The notes beneath the pieces were generated by a model. That model made no database searches. It saw only the letters and a list, made by a program, of their open reading frames with translations, and was not told the DNA's origin. A stretch of DNA of 47,825 nt from Hebobacterum sp964559435 (GTDB lineage Bacteria > Armatimonadota > Hebobacteria > Hebobacterales > Hebobacteraceae), in contig CAZLHI010000024.1 of assembly GCA_964559435.1 (NCBI GenBank), forward strand, positions 1 to 47,825. The letters run 5' to 3'. Every line of letters starts with the position of its first letter. The stretch's first letter is position 1. The position numbers and the translations under genes are program-made. Of the stretch, positions 32,967 through 42,500 are shown one piece after another.

Positions 32967-33685
32967 ATCATCTCAAACCGGTCGCCAAGGTAGAAGCGAC
33001 GAGCGACAGGATCCTCCAGCAGCTCCTGCGACGTGCCGGAGGTGAGGATCTTACCTTCGTGGATGATCAGACTGCGATCAGTGATCCTCAGGGTCTCGCG
33101 CACATTGTGATCGGTGATGATCATCCCCATGTCGCGTGAACGCAAGTGGGTGATGATGTCTTGGAGTTCCGCGACGGCGATAGGATCGATGCCGGTAAAC
33201 GGCTCGTCCAAGAGCAGATAGGTGGGAGAAGTGGCGAGGGCACGGGCTATCTCCGTGCGTCGCCGCTCGCCGCCGGACACGACGCCGGCGGCCGAATGGC
33301 GCACCGTCTGGAGGCGGAACTCGGCGATGAGCTGCTCCAGGCGCTGGCGGCGGTCGTCGGGGCTCAGCGGCACCCACTCGAGAATCGCCTGGATGTTCGC
33401 TTCCACCGAGAGATGCCGGAAGACACTGTTCTCCTGGGGGAGGTAGCCTATCCCGCGGCGGGCCCGCTCGTGCATCCACATACTCGTGATGTTCGCATCG
33501 CCGAGCAGCACTTCGCCGCTATCGGCGCCCACCAGGCCGACCATCATGTAGAAGGTGGTTGTCTTGCCGGCGCCGTTGGGCCCGAGCAGGCCCACGGTCT
33601 CACCGGGGCTCACGCTGATGTCCACCCCGTTCACGACGGGCCGGCGGCCATAATGCTTGACGAGTCCTTGCGCGGTCAGGCTCAT
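32963..33685 (-). CDS. lptB: LPS transport ATPase LptB
   Basis: A 240-residue ABC ATPase with GPNGAGKTTTFYMMVGLV (Walker A, residues 35-42), YLPQENSVFRHLSVEANI (Q loop), VVSGGERRRTEIARALAT (signature), YLLLDEPFTGIDPIAV (Walker B) and MIITDHNVRETL (H loop), the LptB pattern. It powers LptF/G. The start and stop each overlap their neighbours by four bases, so the lpt genes are translationally coupled. Confidence 0.95.
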   Translation of the reverse strand: MSLTAQGLVKHYGRRPVVNGVDISVSPGETVGLLGPNGAGKTTTFYMMVGLVGADSGEVLLGDANITSMWMHERARRGIGYLPQENSVFRHLSVEANIQAILEWVPLSPDDRRQRLEQLIAEFRLQTVRHSAAGVVSGGERRRTEIARALATSPTYLLLDEPFTGIDPIAVAELQDIITHLRSRDMGMIITDHNVRETLRITDRSLIIHEGKILTSGTSQELLEDPVARRFYLGDRFEMI

Positions 33686-34281
33686 CCCTCGCCGGCCTTC
33701 TCCGCCTCTGGCTGGGCCGGGGATTCGCCGCTGGCCTCAGCCGGTGGCTGGGGCTGGTGCCATTCCATGCGCACGGGTGTGTCGCCCCGCTCGAAGCGGA
33801 CGCACTCGGTCTTCACGTCGTAGATCAATCTCTCCGCCGCGGCGGAACGAACGGCCCCGGTGGCGGTGTTCTTCGCCTGGAACGTAACCGAACCGCTGAG
33901 AACGCCCTGCTGCGTCTTCTTATCGTACTCGCCCGCATCGGCCCGGCCGTTGATCTCCCACTTGGTCTCGTCCGCAGCCACGTGGCGGCCCTCGATGCGC
34001 ACGTCCCCGGCGGCCTCGACGCGCTGGAAGTCGCGGTAGTCGGGCGTGGGCCACAGCTTGAAGCTGTCACAGGTCATGATAAACCCCGATGCCCTGACCG
34101 TGACGGGGCCCTCCCACTCCCAAGGCCCCCGCTCCCGAAAGGGTATTCGGCAGGACTGCCCCTCGATCCTGAGGCCGCCGAAGGTCATTCGCGCACCCTG
34201 CCCGGCCGCCGCCGCGGTTGCCGCGGTCAAGGCTACCGCGAGCAGAGCAATCGCCAGAGGCCCAAGTGCCGGTCTTCTCAT
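33682..34281 (-). CDS. lptA: LptA/OstA-like periplasmic protein
   Basis: A 199-residue protein beginning with a signal peptide (MRRPALGPLAIALLAVALTA, then ATAAAAG). RIEGRHVAADETKWEINGRA, then GVLSGSVTFQAKNTATGAV and AERLIYDVKTECVRFERGDT, are OstA/LptA-type beta-jellyroll features. LptA bridges the periplasm, carrying LPS to the outer membrane. The C-terminal 30 residues are Pro/Glu-rich and not part of the fold. ATG 34281 is chosen at the signal peptide; the open frame extends further upstream. Identity is supported by the neighbouring lptB and lptC. Confidence 0.75.
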   Translation of the reverse strand: MRRPALGPLAIALLAVALTAATAAAAGQGARMTFGGLRIEGQSCRIPFRERGPWEWEGPVTVRASGFIMTCDSFKLWPTPDYRDFQRVEAAGDVRIEGRHVAADETKWEINGRADAGEYDKKTQQGVLSGSVTFQAKNTATGAVRSAAAERLIYDVKTECVRFERGDTPVRMEWHQPQPPAEASGESPAQPEAEKAGEG

Positions 34282-34343
34282 GGCTTCGTGTCCTCGTCGC
34301 TTCGCGGGGATTTCGGCGCGGAGTGTGGCCGGTCGGTCGAAGC

Positions 34344-34808
34344 CTATTTCGTCCGACCGGTGGCCACCACCTCCCCGGTGTCGAGATTGCACTCCACCCG
34401 CGGCGCCTCCAGCCTCAAGCCGCCCTCCATGGCGACCACCACGTCGCCTTCGAAGACGGCGCGGCGCGAGTTCTCGTCCACCCGAGCATGGTTCGCGGTC
34501 ATGCGCACCGGCGCCTTCCCCTCCTCTTCATACACGGCTCGGGCAGGCTCCAGCGCATATGGCCCGTGTATGCTCTCGGCTTCGATCCTGTCGGCCTCTG
34601 CCCGGAAAGTCCATCGTCCCTTGGGATCGACGATGGTGATGGTAGAGCCGAGTATCTCATGGGAGACCGCGGGCTCGGCCGCTGGCGGCTCCTCCGCTGC
34701 CGGCGCCTCTTCGCCGGTGGTGGGCGACGGCCGCCCGCCACAGCCGGATAGGCCGAGCAAGCTCGACACGCTGATGCACAGCAACGCGCTAGCTAGGAGC
34801 CGTCTCAT
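34344..34808 (-). CDS. lptC: LptC-like lipoprotein
   Basis: A 154-residue protein with a lipoprotein signal (MRRLLASALLCISVSSLLGL, then SGC), so it is membrane-tethered. After an Ala/Pro/Glu linker the beta-rich part (ILGSTITIVDPKGRWTFRAE, ARAVYEEEGKAPVRMTANHA, then VFEGDVVVAMEGGLRLEAPR) fits LptC/OstA-type repeats. LptC receives LPS from the permease and passes it to LptA. Its ATG overlaps the stop of the upstream glycosyltransferase-like gene (ATGA). The lptC versus lptA identity rests on order and the lipoprotein signal. Confidence 0.72.
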   Translation of the reverse strand: MRRLLASALLCISVSSLLGLSGCGGRPSPTTGEEAPAAEEPPAAEPAVSHEILGSTITIVDPKGRWTFRAEADRIEAESIHGPYALEPARAVYEEEGKAPVRMTANHARVDENSRRAVFEGDVVVAMEGGLRLEAPRVECNLDTGEVVATGRTK

Positions 34809-36181
34809 GGTATTGAGAATTGTGGCGCAATCCAGGCGTGAAGTCCAGCGAATGCGAGCACCGCCAGCACAATCACCGCGCCCATCAGGACGTAAGGGGC
34901 GCGCCGATTCGAGAAGATCGCTCGCAGACCGAGGGCGAAGGCACTGGCGGCTGCGGGGAGCACGGGGAAGAGATACCGTGCCTGGGCCTGGAAGAAGGAG
35001 AAGTTGAAGCGGATGAAGCTGGCAAGGAGCAAAAGGGCGAAGACGCCGGCGACGGCCCAGCCCTGTGTTTGCCACTCCCGCAGCCGACCCCGCTCGAGGT
35101 AACGAGCGAAGCCGACGGCCGCGACCGCCGCCATCAGGCCCGTTGCGAAGTAGACCCAAGCAGGGAAGAAGGCGAAGCGGTTGCCGTGCACCGGGCCGAA
35201 CAGGCCCGTGAAGCCGACTGCGGTCAGTATCATCACCTGTCCCACATAGCTCGCCACAGAGGGCACCTCAAACTCCGCTATGAAGCTCTCAGGCGACGGG
35301 CGCAGCCCTTTGAAGGCTTCGAGAAATGCCGCCTGCGCGAGCGGATCGCCGTACAACACCTGATTGCGGCCGAGCCACCATCCGCAGACAACCAGCGCGA
35401 CACCTGTGGCAGCTCCAGCATCGCGCGCAAGGCGCCGCCAGCTCAGGCCGTCCGGCCCGCGGGCGCCGAAAAGGGCGGCGAGCCAGGCAACAGGGAGCAG
35501 CAGGAGCGCCATCGACTTGGTCAGCATGGCGAGGCCGATGACGAGCCCCAGGGCCGCCATGCCGCGCAAGCCGGGCGGGGCTTGGACCTCGCCGGCTCGG
35601 TGGCGGCCCGCGGCCCGCAGGTGGACCACCATCAGCAGCAGCGCCACCGCGGCCAGCACTTCCGTAAGAGCGTCGTTGCCGATGGTCGTGGCTATGGCGA
35701 GCTGCATCGGGAGGAACGCTACCACCCCCGCGGCCGCAACGGCGGCCCAGGGCTCTTCGGGGGCCAGCACGCGGCAGAGGCCGAAAGCCAGATAGACGAG
35801 GGCCAGGGAGAGCAGCAGTGTGAAGAAGCGGACCGCCTGCTGCGCTGATTCGTTGCTCCCCGCAAGTAGGTAGACGGGCAGAGCGAGCGCGTAGTAGAGC
35901 GGCGGCTGGTGAAACTCGTAGTTCGGGTCGGGGTTGGCCGGGTCGAAGACGGGGAGACGATGCTCCGCGGCCAGGAACTCTACGTACCGAACGTGTGCGG
36001 TCTCGTCCGGCCCCTTTCCGAGCGGGATCTCCGATGCGTAGTAGTAGCCGATGAACAGGTAGGCGATGACGATGGCGCGCATCGCGCGGCGCGGCCTATC
36101 CCGGGCCGCCTGGACCGCTGGGCCTTCGCCGTTCGGCTTCGCCTTTACGCTCTTGCGCCTTCGCCTTCTGCCATTTCCCAT
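34805..36181 (-). CDS. Polytopic membrane glycosyltransferase-like protein (GT39/DUF2142-like)
   Basis: A 458-residue protein with a basic N-terminus and about ten hydrophobic helices. GKGPDETAHVRYVEFLAAEH after the first helix and YEFHQPPLYYALALPVYLLA are typical of lipid-linked-sugar glycosyltransferases of the GT39/PMT-like and DUF2142 groups; the DE pair is the presumed catalytic acidic motif. Such enzymes add sugars from polyprenyl carriers to lipids or proteins at the periplasmic face. It overlaps the upstream gene by 37 bases and the lptC start by four, linking it with LPS export. The product is unknown. Confidence 0.75.
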   Translation of the reverse strand: MGNGRRRRRKSVKAKPNGEGPAVQAARDRPRRAMRAIVIAYLFIGYYYASEIPLGKGPDETAHVRYVEFLAAEHRLPVFDPANPDPNYEFHQPPLYYALALPVYLLAGSNESAQQAVRFFTLLLSLALVYLAFGLCRVLAPEEPWAAVAAAGVVAFLPMQLAIATTIGNDALTEVLAAVALLLMVVHLRAAGRHRAGEVQAPPGLRGMAALGLVIGLAMLTKSMALLLLPVAWLAALFGARGPDGLSWRRLARDAGAATGVALVVCGWWLGRNQVLYGDPLAQAAFLEAFKGLRPSPESFIAEFEVPSVASYVGQVMILTAVGFTGLFGPVHGNRFAFFPAWVYFATGLMAAVAAVGFARYLERGRLREWQTQGWAVAGVFALLLLASFIRFNFSFFQAQARYLFPVLPAAASAFALGLRAIFSNRRAPYVLMGAVIVLAVLAFAGLHAWIAPQFSIP

Positions 36182-38040
36182 AGGACAAGCGACCCGTACG
36201 TGCCCAGCTGCACAATCCGCTCGGTTGCGGCGAGGTCGGCCAGCAGTGTTTCGAGCTTGCCGGATCGAACGGTCAGGTCCTGCATAGCGGACTCGTGAAT
36301 CAAGAGATGTGTGATGCCCATGTGCTTCAAGGCGCGAAGAAGGGCGCTGCGGCTGGCCAGGTCTTCCCGCGAAAATATCTCCGCATGGTTGCCCAGCAAG
36401 CAGCTGCGATCGAGATAGAAAGTCCGCGGCTCATCGCCCAGTATGAGAATCCGTGCGTCTGCCGGCGTGTCCTCCTCCACCTGCTCGAACACCTCGTATG
36501 TGCTACACGTCCGTCGGAGATAGTCTGATGGTGACTCCAGGCCGAGCGACACGCGTGTTGCCGGCGCGGCCAGCAGCGCGGTCGGATAAAGCGAGGTGAT
36601 CAACCCCAGCGTGAGGACAAGCGTGGCGCTGGCAGCCGTCACACCCCGCCTCGCCGTGAGCCGCGCGGCGGCAAGTCCGGCGCACGCGCTCAAGCCGGGA
36701 AGGATGGGAATCAGGTAGCGGCCGTTCTGGGTCAGCCCGAACCAGATCGCGGTGAACGCCAGGCCGAACCAGAGCGCGAGCCGGCCCGGCCTCCCAACGG
36801 GGCCGGTCAGAAGCAGAGTGGGCGCGAGCGCGAGCAGCAGCGGGCCGAAGATCATCACGTAGACGTTGAATGGACGCACGACTTCGGGCTGATCGAAGAA
36901 CCAGCGTGGGCGCATGGTGAGGTCCCAGGGCAAGGTGAGGAACGCAAGGGGACCAACGCCCAGGCCAAAAGCCCTCTGCGCCTCCGTGTAGAGGCGTGCG
37001 CGCTCGGCGGTCCAGTAGCGACCGTCGAACAACCCATAGAAGAACGGGTACACGGGGTTCCCGGTCCATAGATACGACTTCACATACCACGGGGCGGCCA
37101 CCGCGCCGGCAATGAGGGCGAACACCAACACCTGTCTCACCGCGGCGGCCCGATCCGGGGCGCCGCGCAGCCCCCACAGCAGGACGATCACGGCGAAGAT
37201 GAGCACCGCCCCGCCGAGCATCTTCATTCCCATCGCCCAGCCGCACATCAGCGCCGCCACCCACAGCCATCCCGGCTTCTGGCCCGTGCTCCGGCCCTCG
37301 AGCCAGCGGGCGAGCGCGTACACCGCGAGGAAGCTGTAGAGCGCGACGCCAAGTTCGATGTAGGCCGTCATCATCTGCCAAATCACGAGTGGCACCGCCA
37401 CGAAGATGGCCGCGGCCAGCCGGCCCGCAGACTGGCCCCACCACCGCCGAGCGAACGCGAAGACCGCGCAGACGGTCAGCCAGCCGCAGCCGAAATGAAA
37501 CAGCTTTGCCACTGACTGGTCGTGCAGCAACATGCCGAGGGCGTAGAGCATCTCGAGCGCGAACGGGAAGTTCGAGTGCGTGAGCCAGGGGATGAAGTGT
37601 ATCCGTGCGGCTTGCAGATACAGCTTCGGAATTGTCAGGTGGTAGACCAGGCCGTCGTAGTCGATATCACTGGTCGGGGCCAGCGCGCCCAGCAGTGTGA
37701 GCAGGAACGTGACGCTCAGAAAGAGGGAGATGAGGAAAGCCGCCGAGCCGGGCGCTCCCAGAGAACCGAGCGCGCCAGGAAGGCGGGCCGCCAGCCCGAG
37801 CATGTGTCGCCATCCCGCCAGCGCGAGCAGGCCGAGCACCGCCAGGCCCAGCCACACCTCCAGATATCCGAGCAGCCCCGCGCCGAGTATGGCATAGGAC
37901 AGCACCCCCATGCCGATCCCCGCTGCGAAGGGCAGCTCTTCGGAAAGCCCGGAGCAGTCTGCACGAAGCCGCTTCAGGACGCCTGCGCCGGCTCCCGCGC
38001 ATATCCATAGCATTGCCAGCCAAATGGCCAGTGCTGTCAT
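36145..38040 (-). CDS. Polytopic membrane glycosyltransferase-like protein (GT39-like)
   Basis: A 631-residue integral membrane protein with about 12 helices and a soluble C-terminal domain of ~130 residues (RILILGDEPRTFYLDRSCLL). The first large loop holds TSDIDYDGLVYHLTIPKLYL, where the acidic D-D pair resembles the catalytic motif of GT-C glycosyltransferases such as ArnT and PMT. It probably transfers a sugar from a lipid carrier. It is the first gene of the six-gene minus-strand operon with the lpt genes. ATG 38040 is chosen with the first helix right after it; the region upstream is a divergent promoter space. Confidence 0.75.
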   Translation of the reverse strand: MTALAIWLAMLWICAGAGAGVLKRLRADCSGLSEELPFAAGIGMGVLSYAILGAGLLGYLEVWLGLAVLGLLALAGWRHMLGLAARLPGALGSLGAPGSAAFLISLFLSVTFLLTLLGALAPTSDIDYDGLVYHLTIPKLYLQAARIHFIPWLTHSNFPFALEMLYALGMLLHDQSVAKLFHFGCGWLTVCAVFAFARRWWGQSAGRLAAAIFVAVPLVIWQMMTAYIELGVALYSFLAVYALARWLEGRSTGQKPGWLWVAALMCGWAMGMKMLGGAVLIFAVIVLLWGLRGAPDRAAAVRQVLVFALIAGAVAAPWYVKSYLWTGNPVYPFFYGLFDGRYWTAERARLYTEAQRAFGLGVGPLAFLTLPWDLTMRPRWFFDQPEVVRPFNVYVMIFGPLLLALAPTLLLTGPVGRPGRLALWFGLAFTAIWFGLTQNGRYLIPILPGLSACAGLAAARLTARRGVTAASATLVLTLGLITSLYPTALLAAPATRVSLGLESPSDYLRRTCSTYEVFEQVEEDTPADARILILGDEPRTFYLDRSCLLGNHAEIFSREDLASRSALLRALKHMGITHLLIHESAMQDLTVRSGKLETLLADLAATERIVQLGTYGSLVLWEMAEGEGARA

Positions 38041-38269
38041 GCCCGCGCTTTCACCCCACCAGCGAAGCGATCCGTTCTGCTGGCCGTGGTCTTCGACACG
38101 GCCTCGGACTCCCCCTGTCCGTGCGAAGGTGTTGAGGACTCGGACTCACGAGATAAGGCGACGGTCGGGAGGACCGGCCGCGTGGGGAGGTGAACCTAGA
38201 GGTGTCAAGCGCTTCAAGGGATCGCAGGCGCGTACGGGATCAGAGGAGCTAGGAGAGGAAGGTGCGCTC

Positions 38270-39253
38270 ATGGCCGATGAGGTGAAAGTCGGTTTTGTCG
38301 GGACGGGGGGGATCGCCGTCGAGGCTCACTTACCTGCTCTCCAAGAGATCGAGGGCGTTGAGATAGCGGCTTTGTGTGATGTGAGCAAGGACATGGCGCA
38401 GGCCGCGGCCGATAAGTTCGGCGGCCGCGTCTACGCTGACCACCACGAGATGCTGGAACGGGAGGAGCTGGACGCGCTCTTTGTGTGTCTGCCACCTTTT
38501 GCACATACTGATGCAGAACTGATGGCGGCGAGCAAGAAGATCCACCTCTTCGTCGAGAAGCCGATCGTGCTCGACATGGAGAAGGGACTGGAGATCGCGG
38601 AGGCGATCGAGAAGGCCGGAGTGATCTCCTGTGTCGGGTATCAGCTAAGGTACTTCCCGGTAGCGGCGGCAGCCCGCGAGTTCCTGGCAGGAAAGCCAGT
38701 CGCCCTGGTGGCCGGCAACAGGTGGGGATCGATCCCCGGGGATGCGGGCCACTGGTGGCGCGTGATGGACCGCTCCGGCGGGATGTTCCACGAGATGGCC
38801 ACCCACAACCTGGACTTCATCCGCTACATCGTGGGCGATGTCGCGACCGTCTATGCCCGCTACTCGCTCGGTGTTCTGAAGGATGTGGAGAATCTCACCG
38901 TGCCCGACGCGCAGGTGATCGTGATGGAATTCAAGAACGGCGCGACCGGATATTTCTCCGCGAGCTGTGCTCTCACGCAGGGAGGCGGCTGGAACTCCAC
39001 CGACGTCATCCTCCGCGACATGATGCTGAGGATCAGCTTCCGCGATATCTCCGTGTCACCGGAGGGCGCGGCCGAGATCGCCCTCCCCGAGGCCGGCATG
39101 AACATCCAGCAGGCCTTCGTGCAGGCCATCCGCACCGGCGACCGCTCCCTCATCCGCTCCGACTATGCCGACGCTCTCAAGACGACCGAGGTCACGCTCG
39201 GAGCGAACGAATCGGCCCGGACCGGCAAGCCGGTGGCGATGAAGCTCGGGTAG
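38270..39253 (+). CDS. Gfo/Idh/MocA-family NAD(P)-dependent oxidoreductase
   Basis: A 327-residue oxidoreductase. KVGFVGTGGIAVEAHLPAL is the Rossmann dinucleotide-binding start, HLFVEKPIVLDMEKGLEIA has the EKP catalytic-site motif, and SGGMFHEMATHNLDFIRYIV carries the substrate-side His. The family oxidises sugars, inositols or related alcohols. The C-terminal TGKPVAMKLG is the family's usual ending. ATG 38270 is preceded by AGGAGAGGAAGG. It stands alone, divergent from the membrane glycosyltransferase gene. The substrate is unknown. Confidence 0.9.
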   Translation: MADEVKVGFVGTGGIAVEAHLPALQEIEGVEIAALCDVSKDMAQAAADKFGGRVYADHHEMLEREELDALFVCLPPFAHTDAELMAASKKIHLFVEKPIVLDMEKGLEIAEAIEKAGVISCVGYQLRYFPVAAAAREFLAGKPVALVAGNRWGSIPGDAGHWWRVMDRSGGMFHEMATHNLDFIRYIVGDVATVYARYSLGVLKDVENLTVPDAQVIVMEFKNGATGYFSASCALTQGGGWNSTDVILRDMMLRISFRDISVSPEGAAEIALPEAGMNIQQAFVQAIRTGDRSLIRSDYADALKTTEVTLGANESARTGKPVAMKLG

Positions 39254-39362
39254 GTCTGCACATCGACTGCGAATACCAGGTGGCCCAGGAGACGCAGCTG
39301 GTCGTGTCGGCGCCTCGCCGTTTCTTGTGGAGGGGAAGGGCTGCAAGGCCGCCAAAGACTCG

Positions 39363-39391
39363 TTGACAGGGTGCGGGGGCTTGGCTATCAT
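39363..39391 (+). promoter_or_regulatory. Near-consensus sigma-70 promoter of the activase gene
   Basis: TTGACA (39363-39368) and TATCAT (39386-39391) are separated by 17 bases, about 120 bases ahead of the activase start. The leader between them and the gene shows no clear riboswitch. Confidence 0.75.
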
Positions 39392-39510
39392 TCTTGCGAG
39401 TTTCCTCACCAACAGGCAGCCGAAGCTGAGGCGAGCGCAGCTTATCGGAGCCGCCCACCTCGACCGACAGTGGGGGTGAGCGCGCCACTGACTGAGCGCC
39501 GACGGAAGAG

Positions 39511-42500
39511 ATGGAGCAGCAATCACCAGACACAGCACCGCCCGAGCACCCAGGCCCTCTCACCGATCCCCGACCACGCAGGCGACCTGCGCGACTGGGC
39601 ATCGACATCGGCGCCGACACGATAAAGGCCGTCCTGCTCCAGGGGGAGGCCATCGAGTCGCTGGGGCGAGTGCCGGTTCGAGGAAAGCCGTTCCAGCGAG
39701 TGCAGGAGATCCTGGAGCGCCTCCGCGCCAACGATCAGGAGCGTCTTCTCCTCGGCCTGACGGGGTCCGGGGCCCCGCAGATTGCATCTCTCTTCGGTCT
39801 CGAGTCCGTGGATGAGTCGAACGCGCTGGCGGCGGCCTGCAATCTCCTTTATCCCGAGGCCAGAACCGTCATCGAGATGGGAAGGGAGACGCAGAAGTAT
39901 CTGCGGTTCGCCTGGGATGAGGTCGCTCAGCGACTGCTGCTGGATGACTCCAATCTGAGCAGCAAGTGCGCCGCCGGCAGTGGATCTTTCCTCGACCACA
40001 TGGCCAGCAGGCTCAACTTCGGCGGCGTCGAGCAGTTCGCCGCCGTCGCGAACGAGACCGAGCGGCCCGCCACATTGTCGGGCCGATGCGCGGTCTTCAC
40101 TGAGTCGGACATCGTCCATCTCTATCAGAAGGGTACACCCCGTGAGCGGATCGCCGCCGGCATCCATCAGGCCATTTGCCGGAACTACCGGGCGGCCATC
40201 GCCCGCGGACGGGAGTTCGAGGACCAAGTTTTGCTCATCGGCGGCGTCTCCCTCAACCCGGCGGTCCGCAGGTTTCTCGCGCAGGAACTCGAGCTGTCGC
40301 CGGATCGCATCGTCGTCCCAGAGCATAACCTGACTCTGGGCGCGATCGGCGCGGCCCTGCGGGCCGAGCACGAGGTGGACTTGGCGGAGGCGCTCGGTCT
40401 GCTCCAGGAGCAGATCTCGAAGCCGCTGGAATATGAGGGAACCGACCCGCTCAGGGTGGCCAAGTCAGAGGTCCTCTCCCCGGCGGAGGCCGGCGACGAC
40501 CTGCCACGCGTGATCCCGGTAGCGGCCCTCGGCGTTGACATCGGCTCCGTCAGCACGAAGGCGGCCTTGGTGACGCAGGTGGAGGGGGAAGTCCGGATTC
40601 TGGCGAGCTACTATCGCCGGACCGACGGCGATCCGCTCGCCGCGGTCAGGGACACGGTGGGCCGCATCCAGAAGCAGGTCGAAGAGGCCGGCCTTCAGAT
40701 CGGCGAGATCGTCGCGGGTACGACCGGCTCGGGGCGCTACCTCACCGGCGACTACCTGGGCGCGGATGTCATCAAGAACGAGATCACGACCCAGGCCCAG
40801 GGAGCGCGGGCCTTCATGCCCGAGGTCGAGTCGATCCTGGAGATCGGGGGGCAGGACTCGAAGTACATTCGGCTCGACGGCGACGTCATTGTGGACTTCG
40901 AGATGAACAAGGCCTGCGCGGCCGGCACCGGCGCCTTCCTCGAGAAGCAGGCCGCCCGCCTCGGCCTCGACATCGCCGAGTTCGGCCCCGCGGCGCTCAA
41001 GGCGCCCCGGCCGCCCGATCTCGACTGGACCTGCACCGTCTTCTCCGAGTCAGCAGCGGTCTACTACCAGCAGAACAACGTGCCCATCGAAGACCTCTGC
41101 GCCGGCCTCTGCCTCGCCAGCGGGAAGAACTACCTCAACAAGAACGTCGCCAACCGTGAGATCAGCGAGAAAGTCGCCTTCCAGGGCGCGGTGGCCTTCA
41201 ACCAGGGAATGGTGGCGGCCTTCGAGACCCTGCTCGACCGGCCGATTGTCGTGCCACCCTATCCCCACCTGACCGGCGCCATCGGCGCGGCCTGGCTCGC
41301 CTACACAGAGCGGCCCGAGAAGAGCAGCTTCCGGGGGTTCGATCAGATCGCCTCGGCCCAGTACGAGGTATCATCGTTCGAGTGTGGGCGCTGCCCGAAC
41401 CGATGCGACGTGAACGTCTTTCAGATGGAGGGTGGGCCCAAGTATTACTACAACGATCGGTGCGAGCGATACAGCGGGGCCCACAAGCGCGGGCTCGGCG
41501 AAGGCCTGCCAGACCTATTCGCCGAGCGCGAGCAGATGCTGATGGAGGGCACCGACGCGGAGGTATCGCCTGGGGCGCCCACGGTGGGCATCCCGCGAGG
41601 GCTGATGTTCGCCGACTACTATCCTCTCTACCGAGCGTTCTTCCAGGCCCTGGGCCTGCGCGTCGTGCCTTCCGAGCCGACGAACAAGGACATCATCAAG
41701 AAGGGCATCAACTCGGTCGCGGGTGAGCCCTGCTTTCCGCTGAAGGTCGCACATGGACACATCGCGCATCTGGTCGAGGGCGGTGTCGATTACCTATTCC
41801 TGCCCGGAGTGTGTGACACCGAGCAGCCGAACCCGAAGTTCAGGCAGAGCCACACCTGCCCTTACGTGATGGCCGCGCCCGAGATAATCTCCACTGCCTT
41901 CAGGCTCGACGAACTTGAAAGGCCTAAGCTGCTGAGGCCGCGGTTGTTCTTCCGCAGGGGAGAGCGGCATCTGCGTCGGGTGTTCCGCCAGCTGGGACGC
42001 GAATTCGGCACAAGCGACGCGGAGATCGAACAAGCGATCGATGCGGGCTTCTCTGCGTTGAGGGAGTTCCGCCGCAAGACCGAAGCGCGCGGCCGTCAGG
42101 TCATGGAAGGGCTGGCCGAGAACCAGCGCGCCTTCATCGTCGTCGGGCGGCCGTATACGACCTACGATTCGGCCGTCAACATGGACATCGGGAAGAAGAT
42201 CCAGGACCTCGGCATCCTTGCGATACCGCTCGAGTTCCTGCCCGTCGACGAGGAAGACGTGACAGACGCCTGGCCCAATGCCTACGCCCGGCAGATCCAG
42301 AAGAAGCTCGCCGCGGCCCGGCTCATTCGCAGCGACCCCAGGCTGCGAGCCGTGGTCCTGACGTATTTCGCCTGCGGCCCCGACTCCTTCGCCAACCCCT
42401 TCTTCAACGACGAGGTCGGCCAGCCGTGCTATGTGATGCAAATCGACGAGCACACAGCCGACGCGGGCGTCATCACTCGCATGGAGGCCTTCGCCGATAC

